A DNA stretch of 64,000 nucleotides from Neurospora tetraspora (taxonomy: Eukaryota > Ascomycota > Sordariomycetes > Sordariales > Sordariaceae): assembly GCF_033439725.1 (NCBI RefSeq), contig NW_026944385.1:1831001-1895000 (forward strand), in the 5' to 3' direction. This document shows positions 38,501 to 51,375 of this stretch, in pieces. The position numbers and the translations under genes are program-made. Below the pieces are notes generated by a model. That model saw only the letters and a list, made by a program, of their open reading frames with translations, was not told the DNA's origin and did not search any database. The number at the start of each line of letters is the position of its first letter. Position 1 is the first letter of the stretch.

Positions 38501-39003
38501 GTGAACGGATTGGTGAGATCGAGTTGCAAAGCGGCAAAGTCGAGAGGCCAAGGAACGGAACACGGCCGTGATGTTGAACAAGTGTCGAGGTCAAAAAAAG
38601 AGGTTGACTGGAAAGGGCGAGCAATCAGATATGTCGGTTGACGAGAAAGACCCTAGAAGCAGTAAAACGCGATTCTCCAACATCAGAGGCAGACAGCAAG
38701 CGGGAGGCACAGGGACAAGGAGGTTGTTCATCAACAGGTGCTCATTATTGGTAGACTATTGGCCTGGTATCCCTTTGCTGATCGAAGGAACCCATGCCAT
38801 TCCGATTCCGTTTGTGTATCCGGTGGTTGCCAGCTCCTTTGCTCCTATGCAAAAAAAGCGCCATGTCATGATATCATTTGCCTTTCGGCCTTGTGTTCAA
38901 TCCATATACCCCCCAGAAAATCGAAATGCCGACCAATGCAGAAAACGCCTGTTAACCCCGAAGCTGGTGTTTCGCAAGGAAGTCGCTGTCAAGGTCGCCT
39001 GAT
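35522..39003. other. Long intergenic region, 3.5 kb
   Basis: The first 0.9 kb is probably the promoter and leader of the minus-strand gene ending at 35521. Between about 36.6 and 38.9 kb there is no open frame with protein character on either strand, no tRNA-like sequence and no repeat that I can recognise. A transcribed non-coding RNA or a lost gene is possible, but nothing supports either. Confidence 0.4.
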
Positions 39004-39568
39004 TTAGGCGGTCTTAGCACCCTGGGTAGGGGTGACCTTCTTGCCGTCCTTGTTGTAGCGGACACGCGGGGGAGGAGCGCGGTTGCGGCGGCCCTCGCGG
39101 GAACGGACACTATAGTCATCATGTCAGTGGGACGGACGGGGGATACTTTGTAGAGTTTTGGCGGGAGCAGAGGTTCGACCAAGGTTCATCTCAGCCGCCC
39201 ACGTCGCTTTGGAAGCGAACGTGGCTGTCCCCGCCTGGCGGACAAACGTACCGGACAATCTTGCCGTGAATGGCGCAAGAGACGCAGTACTGCAGCTTGA
39301 GGTACATCTTGGGAACCGTGTACTCAGCGAACACCGAGGCATCCGAGATATCACCTGCGGGGGAGAAGACATGGTCAGCAATCGTTGTTCATCAAACCGG
39401 TGGTGTCGTCGACGTACGGATGGCAGCGGACTCAACCATGTTGCGGATGGTGAAGCGCTTGATGGCCTTGTCCTTGGGAGTGCATCGCGAGCAGTTGGAG
39501 CAGCGGATGGGCTTGACGTGGCCGCGGCCCTTCTTGTTGCGGCCGTTGTTCTTTCTCTTCTTGACCAT
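39004..39568 (-). CDS. RPS26: 40S ribosomal protein S26 (eS26)
   Basis: Three exons (39568-39418, 39354-39252 and 39109-39004) flank introns of 63 and 142 bp. They encode exactly 119 residues, the family length. The protein starts [18 protein letters not shown], a basic N-terminus that contacts mRNA at the exit site of the 40S subunit. It carries the zinc-binding cysteines CSNCSRC (about 23-29) and the later pair in QYCVSCAIH. It ends in the Pro/Arg-rich segment RAPPPRVRY. All splice phases agree. It is head-to-head with the ubiquitin-S27a gene, so two 40S components share one promoter region. Confidence 0.95.
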
Positions 39569-40886
<1,318 letters not shown>

Positions 40887-41162
40887 ATTGCTGGAAAGCT
40901 TAGGGGCATGATCCGGGACGGGGAATGACAATACCACATCTCGCTACGATTGGGACTTCATGTATGGCGTTTTGAGCGGACATCAGGGTACCTTTGACTG
41001 GCGAGGGAAAGCAAAAATGGGAATGGCATGACCGACTTGACCGAATCTTTGTCTCTTGAAATCCGCTGCTGACTGTGATTGTGAATATGTTTATTTACTC
41101 TGGCACTACTACATATCCCGACGGCATTCACCATCCGACACATCGACATCCACGACTACGAC

Positions 41163-42769
41163 CTAATTTCCCGGAAATCCTGCCCGCAAGTTGTCATACT
41201 TGGTGTTCGGGTAGTCGATGCAGTTCTGATCCCAACGCAACGCCTGCAGGCCGCCAAAGCCCTCGACGACGGTGCCAATCAAGCTATCAGGGCCTTCCTT
41301 ATCAGCACTGCTCTCCCACCACATGCCACCACCGAGGCCTCTCTCCCGGATATACTCAGCCTTCATCCTCGCCATGCCAGGCGTATCGTAGCTCACCAGC
41401 GTCTTGGTCCCCGGATGATAGCAATACGTAGCACCGGACTCGTAATCAATGCGCTCCTCGGCTCCCTCCAGCGGCAGCTTCTTATAATCATGCACGCCAC
41501 TCTCCCACGTCCCCTCACCAATACCACTATACGGCTGCCCCAACCCCTCGGTATTCTGGAACGCGCGCCCGTACAGCGGCATGCCAAGGACAATCTTGTC
41601 GGCCGCCACGCCCGTCGACAGGTAGTACTCGACAGCGCGCTGGGTGCTGAAGGGCGTGGCAGCCGGGTTGCTGTTGCAGTGGAACAGGTTCGCCTGGTGG
41701 CCGGATACACTGTCCCACGAGCCGGCGTAGTCGTACGCCATTAGGTTCCAGAAGTCTAGGTACCGGTCCATTTCCGGCAAGTCCATCTTCTCGTAGTTGT
41801 GCGGGCCGGCGGGGCAGGCGACGCTCATCTCGAAGTGCGGGTTGCCCGGCACGGTGGAGGCGTAGACGTCGAGGGCGGAGCGGCAGGCGGCGAGCAGGGA
41901 GACGAAGTCGGCTGCTTCTTGGGCGTTTTGGGGGTATTCCCAGTCGATGTCGAGGCCGTCGAAGCCGAGGTGTTTGACCTATTTTGCGTAAGAGTGTTAG
42001 TGAAGCTATCCCTGGCGAAGAAACATGGAATGAATGGGTGAACAGGTAATGAAGATAGATGAGAGATAGACAAGAGTGAAACCAAACGTACAAGCTCAAC
42101 AGCACTCTCAGCAAACCTCCTCCTCCCCTCTTCTTTACTCGCCGGCTCCCTGAAATTGCTGCTATACGTCCACCCGCCAATCGACAGCAGCACCTTGAGG
42201 TTGCGGTTGCGCCGCTTGAGCAGGTTCAGCTGCTTCAGGCACCCGTACAGGTTCGTCCCGGAGTCGTTCCAGCTGTCTCCTTCCCAGTGGATGTCCGTGT
42301 CCGCCCACTGGTCGGTCAGGTAGACCTCGCCCGAATCTGGACGCACGTTGGCGAAGGCGTAGAGAATGTGCGTCAGCTTCTCGACGGGCAGGTCTTGCGG
42401 CCGGTGCTTGCGGCCGTAGATGGCCCAGTTGACGAAGTAGGCTACGGTGCGGTAGCCGGTGGAATCTGGACCGCCTCCCATGGTTGTTGATGTGGATGTT
42501 GGTTGTTGTTGTTCGGTAGTGGTGCTTGTTTCTGTTGTGGCTGGAGTGGTTGAAGTGACGGAGGATGGTGCTGGTCCTTCGTCAACAGAAGTGATGGTGG
42601 TCGTGACTGATTCCGCAACGGTGACTGTAGCTGTGGTTATGGCTGTTGCTGTACTCCAAGGCGGAGGAGGAGGTTGACGGCCAAAGAAGAGGAGGACGAC
42701 GAGACTTATAAGGAACAAAGCGGCGGGCTTCCAAACGGATCTATTACTCGGGGCTGTTGATGATGGCAT
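41163..42769 (-). CDS. Membrane-anchored GH18 chitinase
   Basis: Two exons (42769-42092 and 41978-41163) flank a 113-bp intron (donor GTACGT, acceptor TAG) and encode 497 residues. There is no cleavable signal peptide. A hydrophobic segment at about residues 14-32 probably acts as a type II signal anchor, followed by about 70 Ser/Thr residues likely to be O-glycosylated. The catalytic domain starts near residue 105 ([15 protein letters not shown]). It has the SIGGW strand and the active-site motif DGLDIDWE at 233-240, with Glu240 as the acid; the substrate-side MPLYGR and GGGMWWE also match. The enzyme should hydrolyse beta-1,4-N-acetylglucosamine chains. Because it is tethered to the membrane, cell-wall remodelling is more likely than nutrition, which is an inference. 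Confidence 0.9.
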
Positions 42770-43700
42770 ACGGCACAGCCCTTTTGGATTTCTAGGATTA
42801 CAGAAGCGACCGGACCCAATGGGACGGATAGGATTCGATGGAGATGGATCTCAATGCGTCTCGGCAGCCGGCTTGGCGCACCTGGAATGGATTGCTGGAC
42901 TTGGGATTCTGGGATTAAGTGGACGAAAGGGGATGTCAGGAGAGGGGCTGAATGCTCTGATGGGTGGGGTTTGTCGGTTGATTGGAGTTTTCTGTGACTG
43001 TTTGGCGATGCGAATTGCGCCTCGTTTTGCTGGTCCGGCAGTGTCCGGTTCAAGTAGTTAAGGTGGTCTGCTTGAAAAGAGTGGTTGCCTGTGGTCACGG
43101 TGAGGCAAGGAATCAGTTCAGTCACATCGTCCGTACCTTGGTGCCCTGGCCACTGGGACCTGACTGGGGGACTGATTCGATGCCCTGGTTTGACCTTTTT
43201 TGGGACCTTGTAGGGTTGAGTCCTCGTGCTGTGACGACTGGCGATCATGAAGCATGGCATGTCATAGAGCTGAGAGACACTGGGCTAGCCAGGGGTCCAA
43301 GGCTTGGCGCTGCGCCACTGTCTCCGCAGAACGGATCCAGTCGTTCAAGTGGCTGAGAGGCCTCACAGTGGATCCACAGATGACGACGACCCAAACTTTG
43401 GGAAACCAAACAACGAAAGAGATGCACAAGTATCACCAAGTCGACTCGACAATATGTGCCATTGTTTCTGGTTCTCAAGACGGCAAATTCGACAAGTCGC
43501 GGCGATATGACGTTACACGCAACATTTTGAAACAAACTGTCGTGAATTATTCTTCGCGGAAATAGACTTGCCGACTTCAATCCAGGTGCTTCAGTCTGCG
43601 GGAGTCTTCGGAGCAATGAAAGACGAAAAGATGGAAGGAAAATAATCCGGTGTTAAACAAATCATTCCTGGTTTCTTGATCACTACAACCATTTATTTAC
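42770..43700. other. Intergenic spacer upstream of the chitinase
   Basis: No gene is recognised. Overlapping frames on both strands lack domains. The stretch holds the chitinase promoter. Confidence 0.4.
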
Positions 43701-43702
43701 AA

Positions 43703-44058
43703 TCAGCCATTCTCAACTTTCAACGACAGTCCAGCCTTCAGGCCCGCCATGTGGTTCGTCTCAAATGTTTCCTCCGGCAGGGTTCGAGCTTCATGGCCGT
43801 CGAAAAGCATCAAGTCGTCATCCAGCCGAACAGTTTTGGCATCCGAGAACGTGTTCCTCGTCCGAACGGTCGGCAGCTAAATAAATTCCTCCGCACCACA
43901 TCCTGTCCTCTCTTGCAGATCCAAGCTGTGAATATTTATAACAGTGAATTTCCCAGCTACGGAGAGATCTCGGAGGAGCGTGGCGAGCGGAGATGCACCG
44001 TCTTTGCATCCAAACCGGCATATATTCCGTTGTATGTGGTTTCCGGTGTACATGTCTG
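43703..44058 (-). pseudogene. Possible decayed or recoded coding region
   Basis: On the minus strand one frame reads as plausible protein from about 44058 down to a TGA at 43703-43705, with a single internal TAG at 43877-43879. The downstream part (57 codons) contains KTVRLDDDLMLFDGHEA and ends in LSLKVENG. The upstream part contains ASPLATLLRDLSVAGKF. No start codon or family is identified, and upstream exons would be needed. Chance openness of this length cannot be excluded, so confidence is low. Confidence 0.25.
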
Positions 44059-44537
44059 CGCCTTACATCTTGCCTCTCCGAATCCCACGTTCGGGAGTGA
44101 CTACGGTATGAGAGCGACAGCATCAATTTCGCGATTGTCCGACACATTCACTATCAGCCCGACTTCCGCATATAAACATTCCCGTCGGATGCCCGATATC
44201 ATGATCAAAATGTCGGACTCCAAAAAACGTCGTGCATAAACACCGGGCATCCGGCGGTGTTGCATGAGCGGCCACAATGGTGAAAGAACGAACGTGTCCT
44301 TAAATGTTCAGGATGGGACTGATAAAGTCCCCCTTCTTTTCTTTCCCTTGCGCACTTGATCATTTACATTCAAACCGGCAAAGAGAGAAAGACCACACCC
44401 CGTCACATCAGGAAAGTTCGGCCATAAAGTCGGACCAAAGAGCACGACAACATCAAGGCACAGAACAAAAAGTAAGTTTATTCCAACTATCGAAAGACAA
44501 CAGCATCCTCAAAGAACAACAATATTGCTCAGTCAAC

Positions 44538-45596
44538 ATGTCAAACGAGAACCATCCACCCCGAGTGCGGCGCGTTACCCCGATCTACTCAACTTTATCT
44601 TATGCTGAGATCGTCAAAAAGGGATTGTTAGCAGACCACCAACCACAAATTCCGAAGGAGAACGACAAATCCGGATCGCACGCCGAGCATACCGTCACGA
44701 TGCCCACGGAAAACGGCAAGTCCCCGTTGTCCTACGCAGATACCCTCAAGACGGGCCTGCCGGCACCCAAAACATCCGACCAGAACAACCGCCCCAGGTC
44801 AGCGGGTGAATGTTCGTCAACGGTGTCGTCGAATGAAGACACACAAACCACCCACACCACCCAAGGGACCTCCTCATCTCGGTCAACGGTAGCGCCTAAC
44901 AGCGGCACCTCCACGGATTCCTCAGACCAGGTCAGTCAGGTTCTTTTCTCTTTTCTCTTTTCTCTTTTCTCTTTTCTCTTTTCTCTTTTCTCTTTTCTCT
45001 TTTCTCTTTTCTTTTTCTTTTTCTTTTTCTTTTTCTTTTTCTTTTTTCCTCCTTGCTCTGCCAGCAGAATAGCCTCCAAACTTTGTGCTTGCTAGGCATT
45101 TTGCTGCCGTGTTAGATGGACCGGAGGCACCAGATGATGGCCTATGACGAGAAATTCGACTCCAACGGAGATGGCAAGAGATGCAATTATGCTAAGTAAG
45201 GCATCGATAAGCCATCATTTTGTATGGCAAGGATCAGACAGCCCTGGCCCGCCCGGAAAAAGGCAGAAGCAAGATGGCTGGCTGGTTTTGTTGTTCTACA
45301 CGCGATCAATCCTTTTATTATCCCCCCCATCTCATTGCACAAGAAACGAAGAAAAAAGGCTAACATCCAAACAACCCCCTCCCTAGCCCCTTGCCGCATC
45401 CCGGAGCACTCAACCCGTCATGTTCCTCCGCAGCGTGGCAGCCAACTGCGGCTGCCTGTATATCGCCGAGACGGGCATCAGCGGGCATCCCTCACGCGAC
45501 GACCTCCTCGAGTCGGGCTTCCCTGTGAGAGGTCGCTGTCCGAAGTGCAACGTCCTTGTGACCGAGATTCGGGGAGGCGGTGGTCACGGAGATTAG
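44538..45596 (+). CDS. Small C2C2 zinc-ribbon-like protein, unknown function
   Basis: My model has three exons (44538-44930, 45116-45195 and 45434-45596) with a continuous frame of 211 residues. The first exon encodes a polar region holding two copies of a short motif, LSYAEIVKKGL and LSYADTLKTGL, and then Ser/Thr-rich sequence. The first intron contains a long CT microsatellite. The second exon encodes a charged segment with DEKFDSNGDGK. The third has cysteines spaced CGC then, about 33 residues later, CPKC, suggesting a metal-binding ribbon. Near the stop a 14-base sequence (GTGACCGAGATTCG) recurs 26 bp later as a near copy. Past it an acidic frame (PPEEEHDGYSEDVEE) stays open. The annotated end may thus be a frameshifted C-terminus. 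If intron 2 is not removed, the protein ends at 45199. Confidence 0.45.
44936..45052 (+). repeat. CT-rich microsatellite inside an intron
   Basis: This is a run of TTTTCTC units that passes into TTTTTC units, about 115 bp of pure pyrimidine. It lies in the first intron of the zinc-ribbon-like gene and would extend its polypyrimidine tract. Confidence 0.85.
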
Positions 45597-45599
45597 TCA

Positions 45600-47020
45600 G
45601 CCGCCGGAGGAAGAGCACGATGGGTATTCGGAGGACGTGGAAGAGACCTATATCGGAGAGGATGATTTAGATGATTATGAGTCGGGTGAAGCATCCCAAT
45701 CGTAGGGCGGTTGTGGTGAGCATGCCGAGGGTGACTATGGTGGTGGAGGACTATGGGGCGATTGTTGCGAGGGCGTGGAGGACGAGGATGGTGTGGATGT
45801 GGACTGCGAGGATGGTGAGGAAGTCGGGGTTTGTTTACGGTGAGGAAGACGAACGAGTTTGGCGGCAAGTTGGGACGACTCTCTCCACGGAGAGCAATCA
45901 TTCAGCCAAAAGTTCAAAGTCGCCATCGCTCCTCGGTTTAACCCGCCCGATCATGGAAGGCATCGTCATTGCCCTGGTCCCCCTAGCCTTGGGCGCCGGC
46001 GCCGGTACCACCCGACGCTGGGAAGCGAAGCACTGCCCCTTTCTCAGGAGATTTCGGGAGGCCATGGACAAGGAAAAGAGCAGGGAGACGGTGGAAAATA
46101 ACGGTTGTCGTTCCAGTGACAAACTGCCAAAGCGTTCTGTATAGTTTTTTTTTTTGTCTGGTTTTTTTTGTCTGTTTTTTTTGTCTGTTTTTTTTTGTCT
46201 GTTTTTTTTTGTCTGTTTTTTTTTTTTTTTTTTTTTTTTTCATTCTGTTCCTCTCCTGGACGAAGAGTGATAGTGGAGAGGGACATACCTGTTGGGCCGC
46301 AAGAGTTCAGTTGGAGGTCATATAGCACCTTCAACCACAGCGAGCGTCCCCATCTACCCTTCTTTGGCTACTACCTTAACGAGCGTCAATTATCACAATA
46401 CTTATTCCGGTATTATCCCAATTCAAGTACCAGGTATCTGTCTGAGACGGGATGATCCGAGTGTGCTTCGGGAGTTGGAGCTAAAACCGTGAACCAAATA
46501 GCGATTCGGTAAGTAGTGTATCATTGTGTACCCTTCTCCATCTTTAATTCAAACCACATTATCAGCCAACGGCTTTGCCTTGTCCTGACGGGATAGACAG
46601 AAATTGTGTAGGTAAGTACCGTACACACCTCGTTTGACTCCTCCAATTGGGACTGCAGATAGGCGCGCTGCATGACAGGACTGCAGTAGTTGCTTCCTTG
46701 CAAGTGGAAGTATCAGGATCGGGCAGGAAGTGCGGGGGGCGGGTGAGCACGTCGTTCGACTTTGCAATCTTCAACTGCCCTTGCGCAGTGGTTAACGAAA
46801 TCACCGAAAGTCTCGAATAAAGGGACTTCAACTCATCCTACTATGAAGTGGAAACAACACGTATTATAACCGCAGAATATCTGGTCAGCCAGGTAGGCCG
46901 TGAAGCCAAGGACCTGGACGAGCGGACGTGGTCATTGCTGAGATACCTCTACCGCCATAGGCATTCCTCTTGCAACGCACCGATCCCGCTTGCACGCTCG
47001 AGACACTCGACGAGAACAAC
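45600..47020. other. Intergenic stretch with decaying acidic frame and T-rich repeat
   Basis: 45597-45840 contains acidic open frames that probably belong to the former C-terminus of the preceding gene. 46147-46241 is a T-rich repeat with a GTCTG spacer repeated every 13-16 bases. No further gene is supported before 47.02 kb. Confidence 0.4.
46147..46241 (+). repeat. T-rich minisatellite with GTCTG units
   Basis: About five units of a poly-T run followed by GTCTG end in a run of about 25 T. This is a simple repeat in non-coding DNA. Confidence 0.85.
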
Positions 47021-48819
47021 ATGTCACATATAGAGAGAGACTATACACATAAGCCGATGGATCCAAACGAAGCTCAACCTCGACTGCGGTCCCTCTTCCG
47101 AACCGCCTCCGTCGTAGTTCGTTCGTTCTGCTTCCTCCTTAGTCCCCATACCCCAGTCTCCAGCTAGTGTCGGTTCCCTTCCCCTCTTCCTAGTAGCAAA
47201 GCTAACCAACTCCTCCTCCTACAACACCCCTCCAGGAAGTGGAAATATGCCGTCTAAGCGCCATAGTATCCTGGCTTCTCCTTCACCGCATCCTCCTCGA
47301 TCGCGGATTCCTCCTCCGCCATGAACGCCCACGTCGAGGTATCTTCGGCCTACGGCTATGGCCAACCAGCACCGACCGCCGCGTTGCCGCCATCATAACG
47401 CTCACCACGGCATTCTGGTTGATCGCCGTCATACTCGAAGTCGTCGCTAACGCGCCGTCAATCCTCGAAGCCTTAGCAACCCTCTCTCATGCTCCCATCC
47501 TCCCTTCCCTCGTCCTGCTACTTTGGTACCTCCTATCCGCCGCAGGCCCGCGCCTCTGGTCCGGCTCTCGCCTCCGGGGACTTTACGACTGGACTTCAGC
47601 GCTGCAGGGGCACCCGATGCTTTTATACGCATTCAAGTCCCTCGTGATCCTCATGGTCGGGGTCCCAGCGTTCGCTTTACTTGCCACATCTGCTGCCAAC
47701 CAGGGAGACATGCTCCACGGCATCCTCTCCCTAGCAGGCCTCTTCCTCTTCCTCTCCGACACAGTTCTCCGCAACCCTTACGCCCACCACGCGCCCCATC
47801 GCCACGGTCCCGATGCACTCCGCATCATCCTCCCGACCACCCACCACGAGGGCACAGTCTACGTGCTTCCAGATTTAGACTCGAACTCAGAAAACCGCGG
47901 GTTTGACGCGGTATGGTCGCCCAAGATACCAGATGAACATCGCGCGGCAGACGGGGAGATTATGGCGCTGTTCCAGCGGATGCGATCGAACCGGTGGGCA
48001 CGAAGCGAGCCTCTAGAACGGTTGCGGGAGACGTTGGCGCAGTTTTATAAGCGGGTGAGCGTTGATGGGTTGGCGACGGAGCATGTGGAGAGGTTGGCGC
48101 GATGGATTTATGCTGCTCCGACGACGACGACGACCGGACATTCGAATGAAAAGGTGAACGATAACGATAAAACGAGCCGGAAGATCGAGTGTCTTCGAGC
48201 TCCCGGGACTCATCTTATTGGCCGCGACTTGATGTTTGCCCTGTGTCATGCTGAGTACATCGTTTTCATGGCGCAGGGGCAACTGTCTCCTGAAACGAGG
48301 TCGAAGCTCGGTACCTTGAGATTGATGACAAGAAGCGGTGCGGCGATGCAGTCGACAAGCGACAAGGTGGAAGCTATAGGATATGCCAATACGGGATACG
48401 TAGGCTACCGGGATGCGGTGGAACACGTCTATGCCATTTTTGGTTACTCTCCCAGCGAGATTGACCGGTCGGCTCTCGAGTTTAGGGGTGTACAACCGCC
48501 TCGCTTCTCGTACGCACTTGATGGAAGCCCGGATACCATCGAGGAGTACGTTGGCGAGCTGTGGGATCTGGCTTGTCGTCACTCTGAGTCAACCTTCAGT
48601 GCCTTGTGGTTTTTTACAACTGTGTGGTTCATGGAAATTGGAAATGTGAATGGGTTTTACATCTTCCCTTTCCGATGCCAATCTCGGGATGGGGACCAAG
48701 TCTCTCAGCACATTGTACTCCGGCAACTCTTATGGGCCGGGTGCGTTTCACAGCTTGTCTCTGTTAGCCCAGTGCTTTTCGGTGCCTTTGTGGCGGGATT
48801 CATGTCGCGAACCCCATGA
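47021..48819 (+). CDS. Multi-pass membrane protein of a fungal family of unknown function
   Basis: The main exon runs from a splice acceptor at about 47234 (CCCTCCAG after the branch-like GCTAACC) to the TGA at 48817-48819, about 528 codons with no internal ATG near its start. An upstream exon starting at the ATG at 47021 (MSHIERDYTHKP) or 47057 probably supplies the N-terminus. The donor is uncertain: GTTCGT near 47118 keeps the frame. Four or more hydrophobic segments lie in the first 180 residues. A soluble part with ALCHAEYIVFMAQGQL, then GYVGYRDAVEHVYAIFGY, follows. A final hydrophobic segment is close to the C-terminus. I believe similar proteins are common in Pezizomycotina, but I know no function for them. 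Confidence 0.65.
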
Positions 48820-48966
48820 CATGTCTGTTGACGATGCGAAGGGTCGTTGATATGGGCCGCCGGCCAACGGGGGCAACCAAGGATGCTCGAACTGTCGCAT
48901 TGTGGAGCGAAAGCCGAAAGAACAAGCCTTGCCTGTTCATCTTTCGTTCATCGTGCGCTGAAAACA

Positions 48967-50568
48967 TCAAAGCTCCAGCTTGAAGGGCAGGGATCCTGCG
49001 GTATCTTCTTCAGTAATGTCTTTCTCCTGCTTGAGGTCTCCGGCAAAGTTGAAGATCTGGTCAGTCTCGTAAATGTCGTCTTCCATAACGCGATAGAGGA
49101 CCTCGGAAGCCTTGCCCTGGATGTTTACGGATTTGACCTGAAGCTCTCTACCCAATAGCTGGAGAAAGTATCCCTGAATCGGTTACCTTTGTTAGTGTCG
49201 GTCACAACACCTTTGGAGAGGGTAATAACGTACAGCACCGGGGTATCCGAACTTGATCGGGAACCACACAGTTTCTCCATCGAGCTCCGTAAGGGCCTCG
49301 AGGACAGGGAGATTGAGCTTTTCTGCATCAACACGCTGCCCTGCCTCACTGCGAATCAGGCGATGGAAATTGTACTCGATTCTCTGCAGAGTGTCTGCTG
49401 GCAAAGGACGCTTTACTACCGGGCTGAGAATGTCATAGAGGTGAAAGACTGCCATCTCGTGAGCAAGTTCGAGGGGGGTCAAGTTGGGGTAGCCGAACTC
49501 GGAGGTCCTCGTTCGGAGGGTTTCTGTTCGTCTGTCAAAAATTGCTCTGAGCGGACCTCCGTCATAGGACTATGTGGGCGACTTACTGAAAGCTCCATAT
49601 TCCAGTAATCTCTCAACGACATGAACTGGCGCATGATGATATACTGCTTGGTGGAGAGGAGTCCACATTGAGAGGTTGTGGTACTGCGCTCGATCTTCTG
49701 TGTTTGCCGTACGTATCAGCCTCTTGTTTCGCACTCCTCTTTGTCCAAATTATGATCCACTTACTCATGCGTGGCGCATTGCCCCAGAACTCACCAAACG
49801 CCCGGAACCCCTCCTCGAGCTTGTTGAAGACGACTTCCCAGTCACCCCAGTACACGGCTTCGGATAGCTCGTTCCGTAACTGGAGATATTCCGGAGAGTG
49901 GTGGTCGGTGATGGTATGCCCAAGCCAGGTCCGAACCCTACTTGCGGGCTCTTCTGAGCTGTTCCGTAACGTAGAGACGTCGGAGAGGCGCTCCTCCGAT
50001 CCCTGGCAAAAGGCGATTGTGATCTCAGACCGTTCGTCAGATGACCTTGTGAGCTTCTGCAACTCTTGTTGGGTTCGAAGAAAAGTCAACCTGTTATTTG
50101 TTGTTAGCGACGAGATTCCCTCATGACAGACAAGACTCTGACTTACGAGTTGAGCATCATATACGAGTTGGTAACCTCCTTCTCCTGTTCCGCCAGCTTG
50201 CGAACAAGCTCCTCAACTCTTGAGTGGCTCATCGACCATCACAACCGTCTCGCAATACCAAACCGAGATTGACCGTTGGCAATGGTCGATGCCTCTTGGA
50301 CCAGCTCTTCCAGAGTTCGGTTGAGTCCATCACAGGCAGTGATAAAACTTGCAGCAATACCGGAGTCAGTTGACTTCCGAAGCTCGATGAGCGTCATCTT
50401 CATTAGTTCGATGCGATTTCTTGTTCGTCCGACCAGATTGAGGATCTTGTTGAGATCCTCTCTTGCCTCTTTGACCGTCACATAGAATCTTTTCAGGACA
50501 ACGACGGCCTTGATGCAGAGGGTGAGGGACTCGGTTGCGACGGCAATGCCAGTAAGTACTTCGGCCAT
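48967..50568 (-). CDS. Ankyrin protein with STAND-type N-terminal domain; one internal stop
   Basis: Five exons (50568-50147, 50090-49765, 49697-49587, 49523-49234 and 49173-48967) have introns of 56-67 bp. All phases agree, giving 451 codons. The N-terminal 110 residues (MAEVLTGIAVATESL, then LNKILNLVGRTRNRIE) match the helical domain found at the front of fungal STAND/NLR-like proteins. A coiled segment follows (VEELVRKLAEQEKE), then ankyrin-like repeats (WTPLHQAVYHH, NLTPLELAHEM) and a C-terminal region of its own. No nucleotide-binding domain is present. Codon 110 (50239-50241) is TGA within an otherwise continuous first exon. The gene may be inactive, or the N-terminal domain may be made alone. 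It is divergent from the ADP-ribosyltransferase-like gene 0.8 kb away. Confidence 0.65.
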
Positions 50569-51375
50569 GATGTTGCCTTGTGGTCAGCCGTTGACCACTT
50601 TGGTGTCTAGGTAATCGATGTGGCTCTTTGGTTAATGTGCAAGCTCATGCAAGGAAGGGAATATAGGCTGAAAATGGCAAAGACTTCCGTTCTTCCTGAG
50701 TTCTGGATCGTGGATGTGGGGCCTTTTTGTTCTCACCTGCCCATAATAGAGTTGTGTGGTTGATATCGTGGATGACTGGCGTTCAGGATAAACAGGCTGG
50801 CCGCTTGCGGTTCGTGGTGGCCGAGGCTGTCCCATCTTGGTACCTGGAGATTCAACGTTGTGGCTGCTTCTGTCTGCCTTCCCATGCGGAGTGTCGGACG
50901 TGATGGATATGATCATTGGGCGATACCGCCTATACAAGTAGACCGTGCGCCACATTCAATGCTCAAGCGGTTTTGTGACACCCTCCAGACCTCAGCCCAG
51001 GCTTGGCTTGAGGATATGGGTTGGAGAGTGACTCAGTTGCGAGGCTTTCTGCGCAATGAATACCCAAGTTGGGCCATCCGTCTTCCCAATCATCACAGCA
51101 GTCATTGGTATTGCATGATGGGGGAGCCTTCTTTTAGGTGGGCGGCCTCCCTCTTTCCACTCTACCCACGACATCACTTCTATCCAAATAGAAGCTCACG
51201 AGACGAATGTACGGCTATGCTGTTTCAGAACGGCGACAGCTCGTTCGAACTTGCAAGTGCCCATACTTCTAACTTGGACCGACAAGTGTGACATACGAAC
51301 TCAGCTAAGCCATTCAGCCAAGAAACTTCTTGAGAACACTCACCGAAACCAGGGACACAGCTTACAAACGCCACC
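50569..51375. promoter_or_regulatory. Divergent intergenic region between the ankyrin and ART-like genes
   Basis: The 807 bp between two start codons facing away from each other probably contains both promoters. No clear regulatory motif was found by eye. Confidence 0.5.

Noticed and set aside
45116-45199. EF-hand-like DSNGDGK sequence in the small zinc-ribbon-like gene
   Set aside because: Only the loop start is present; the flanking helices and the position-12 Glu of a real EF-hand are missing.
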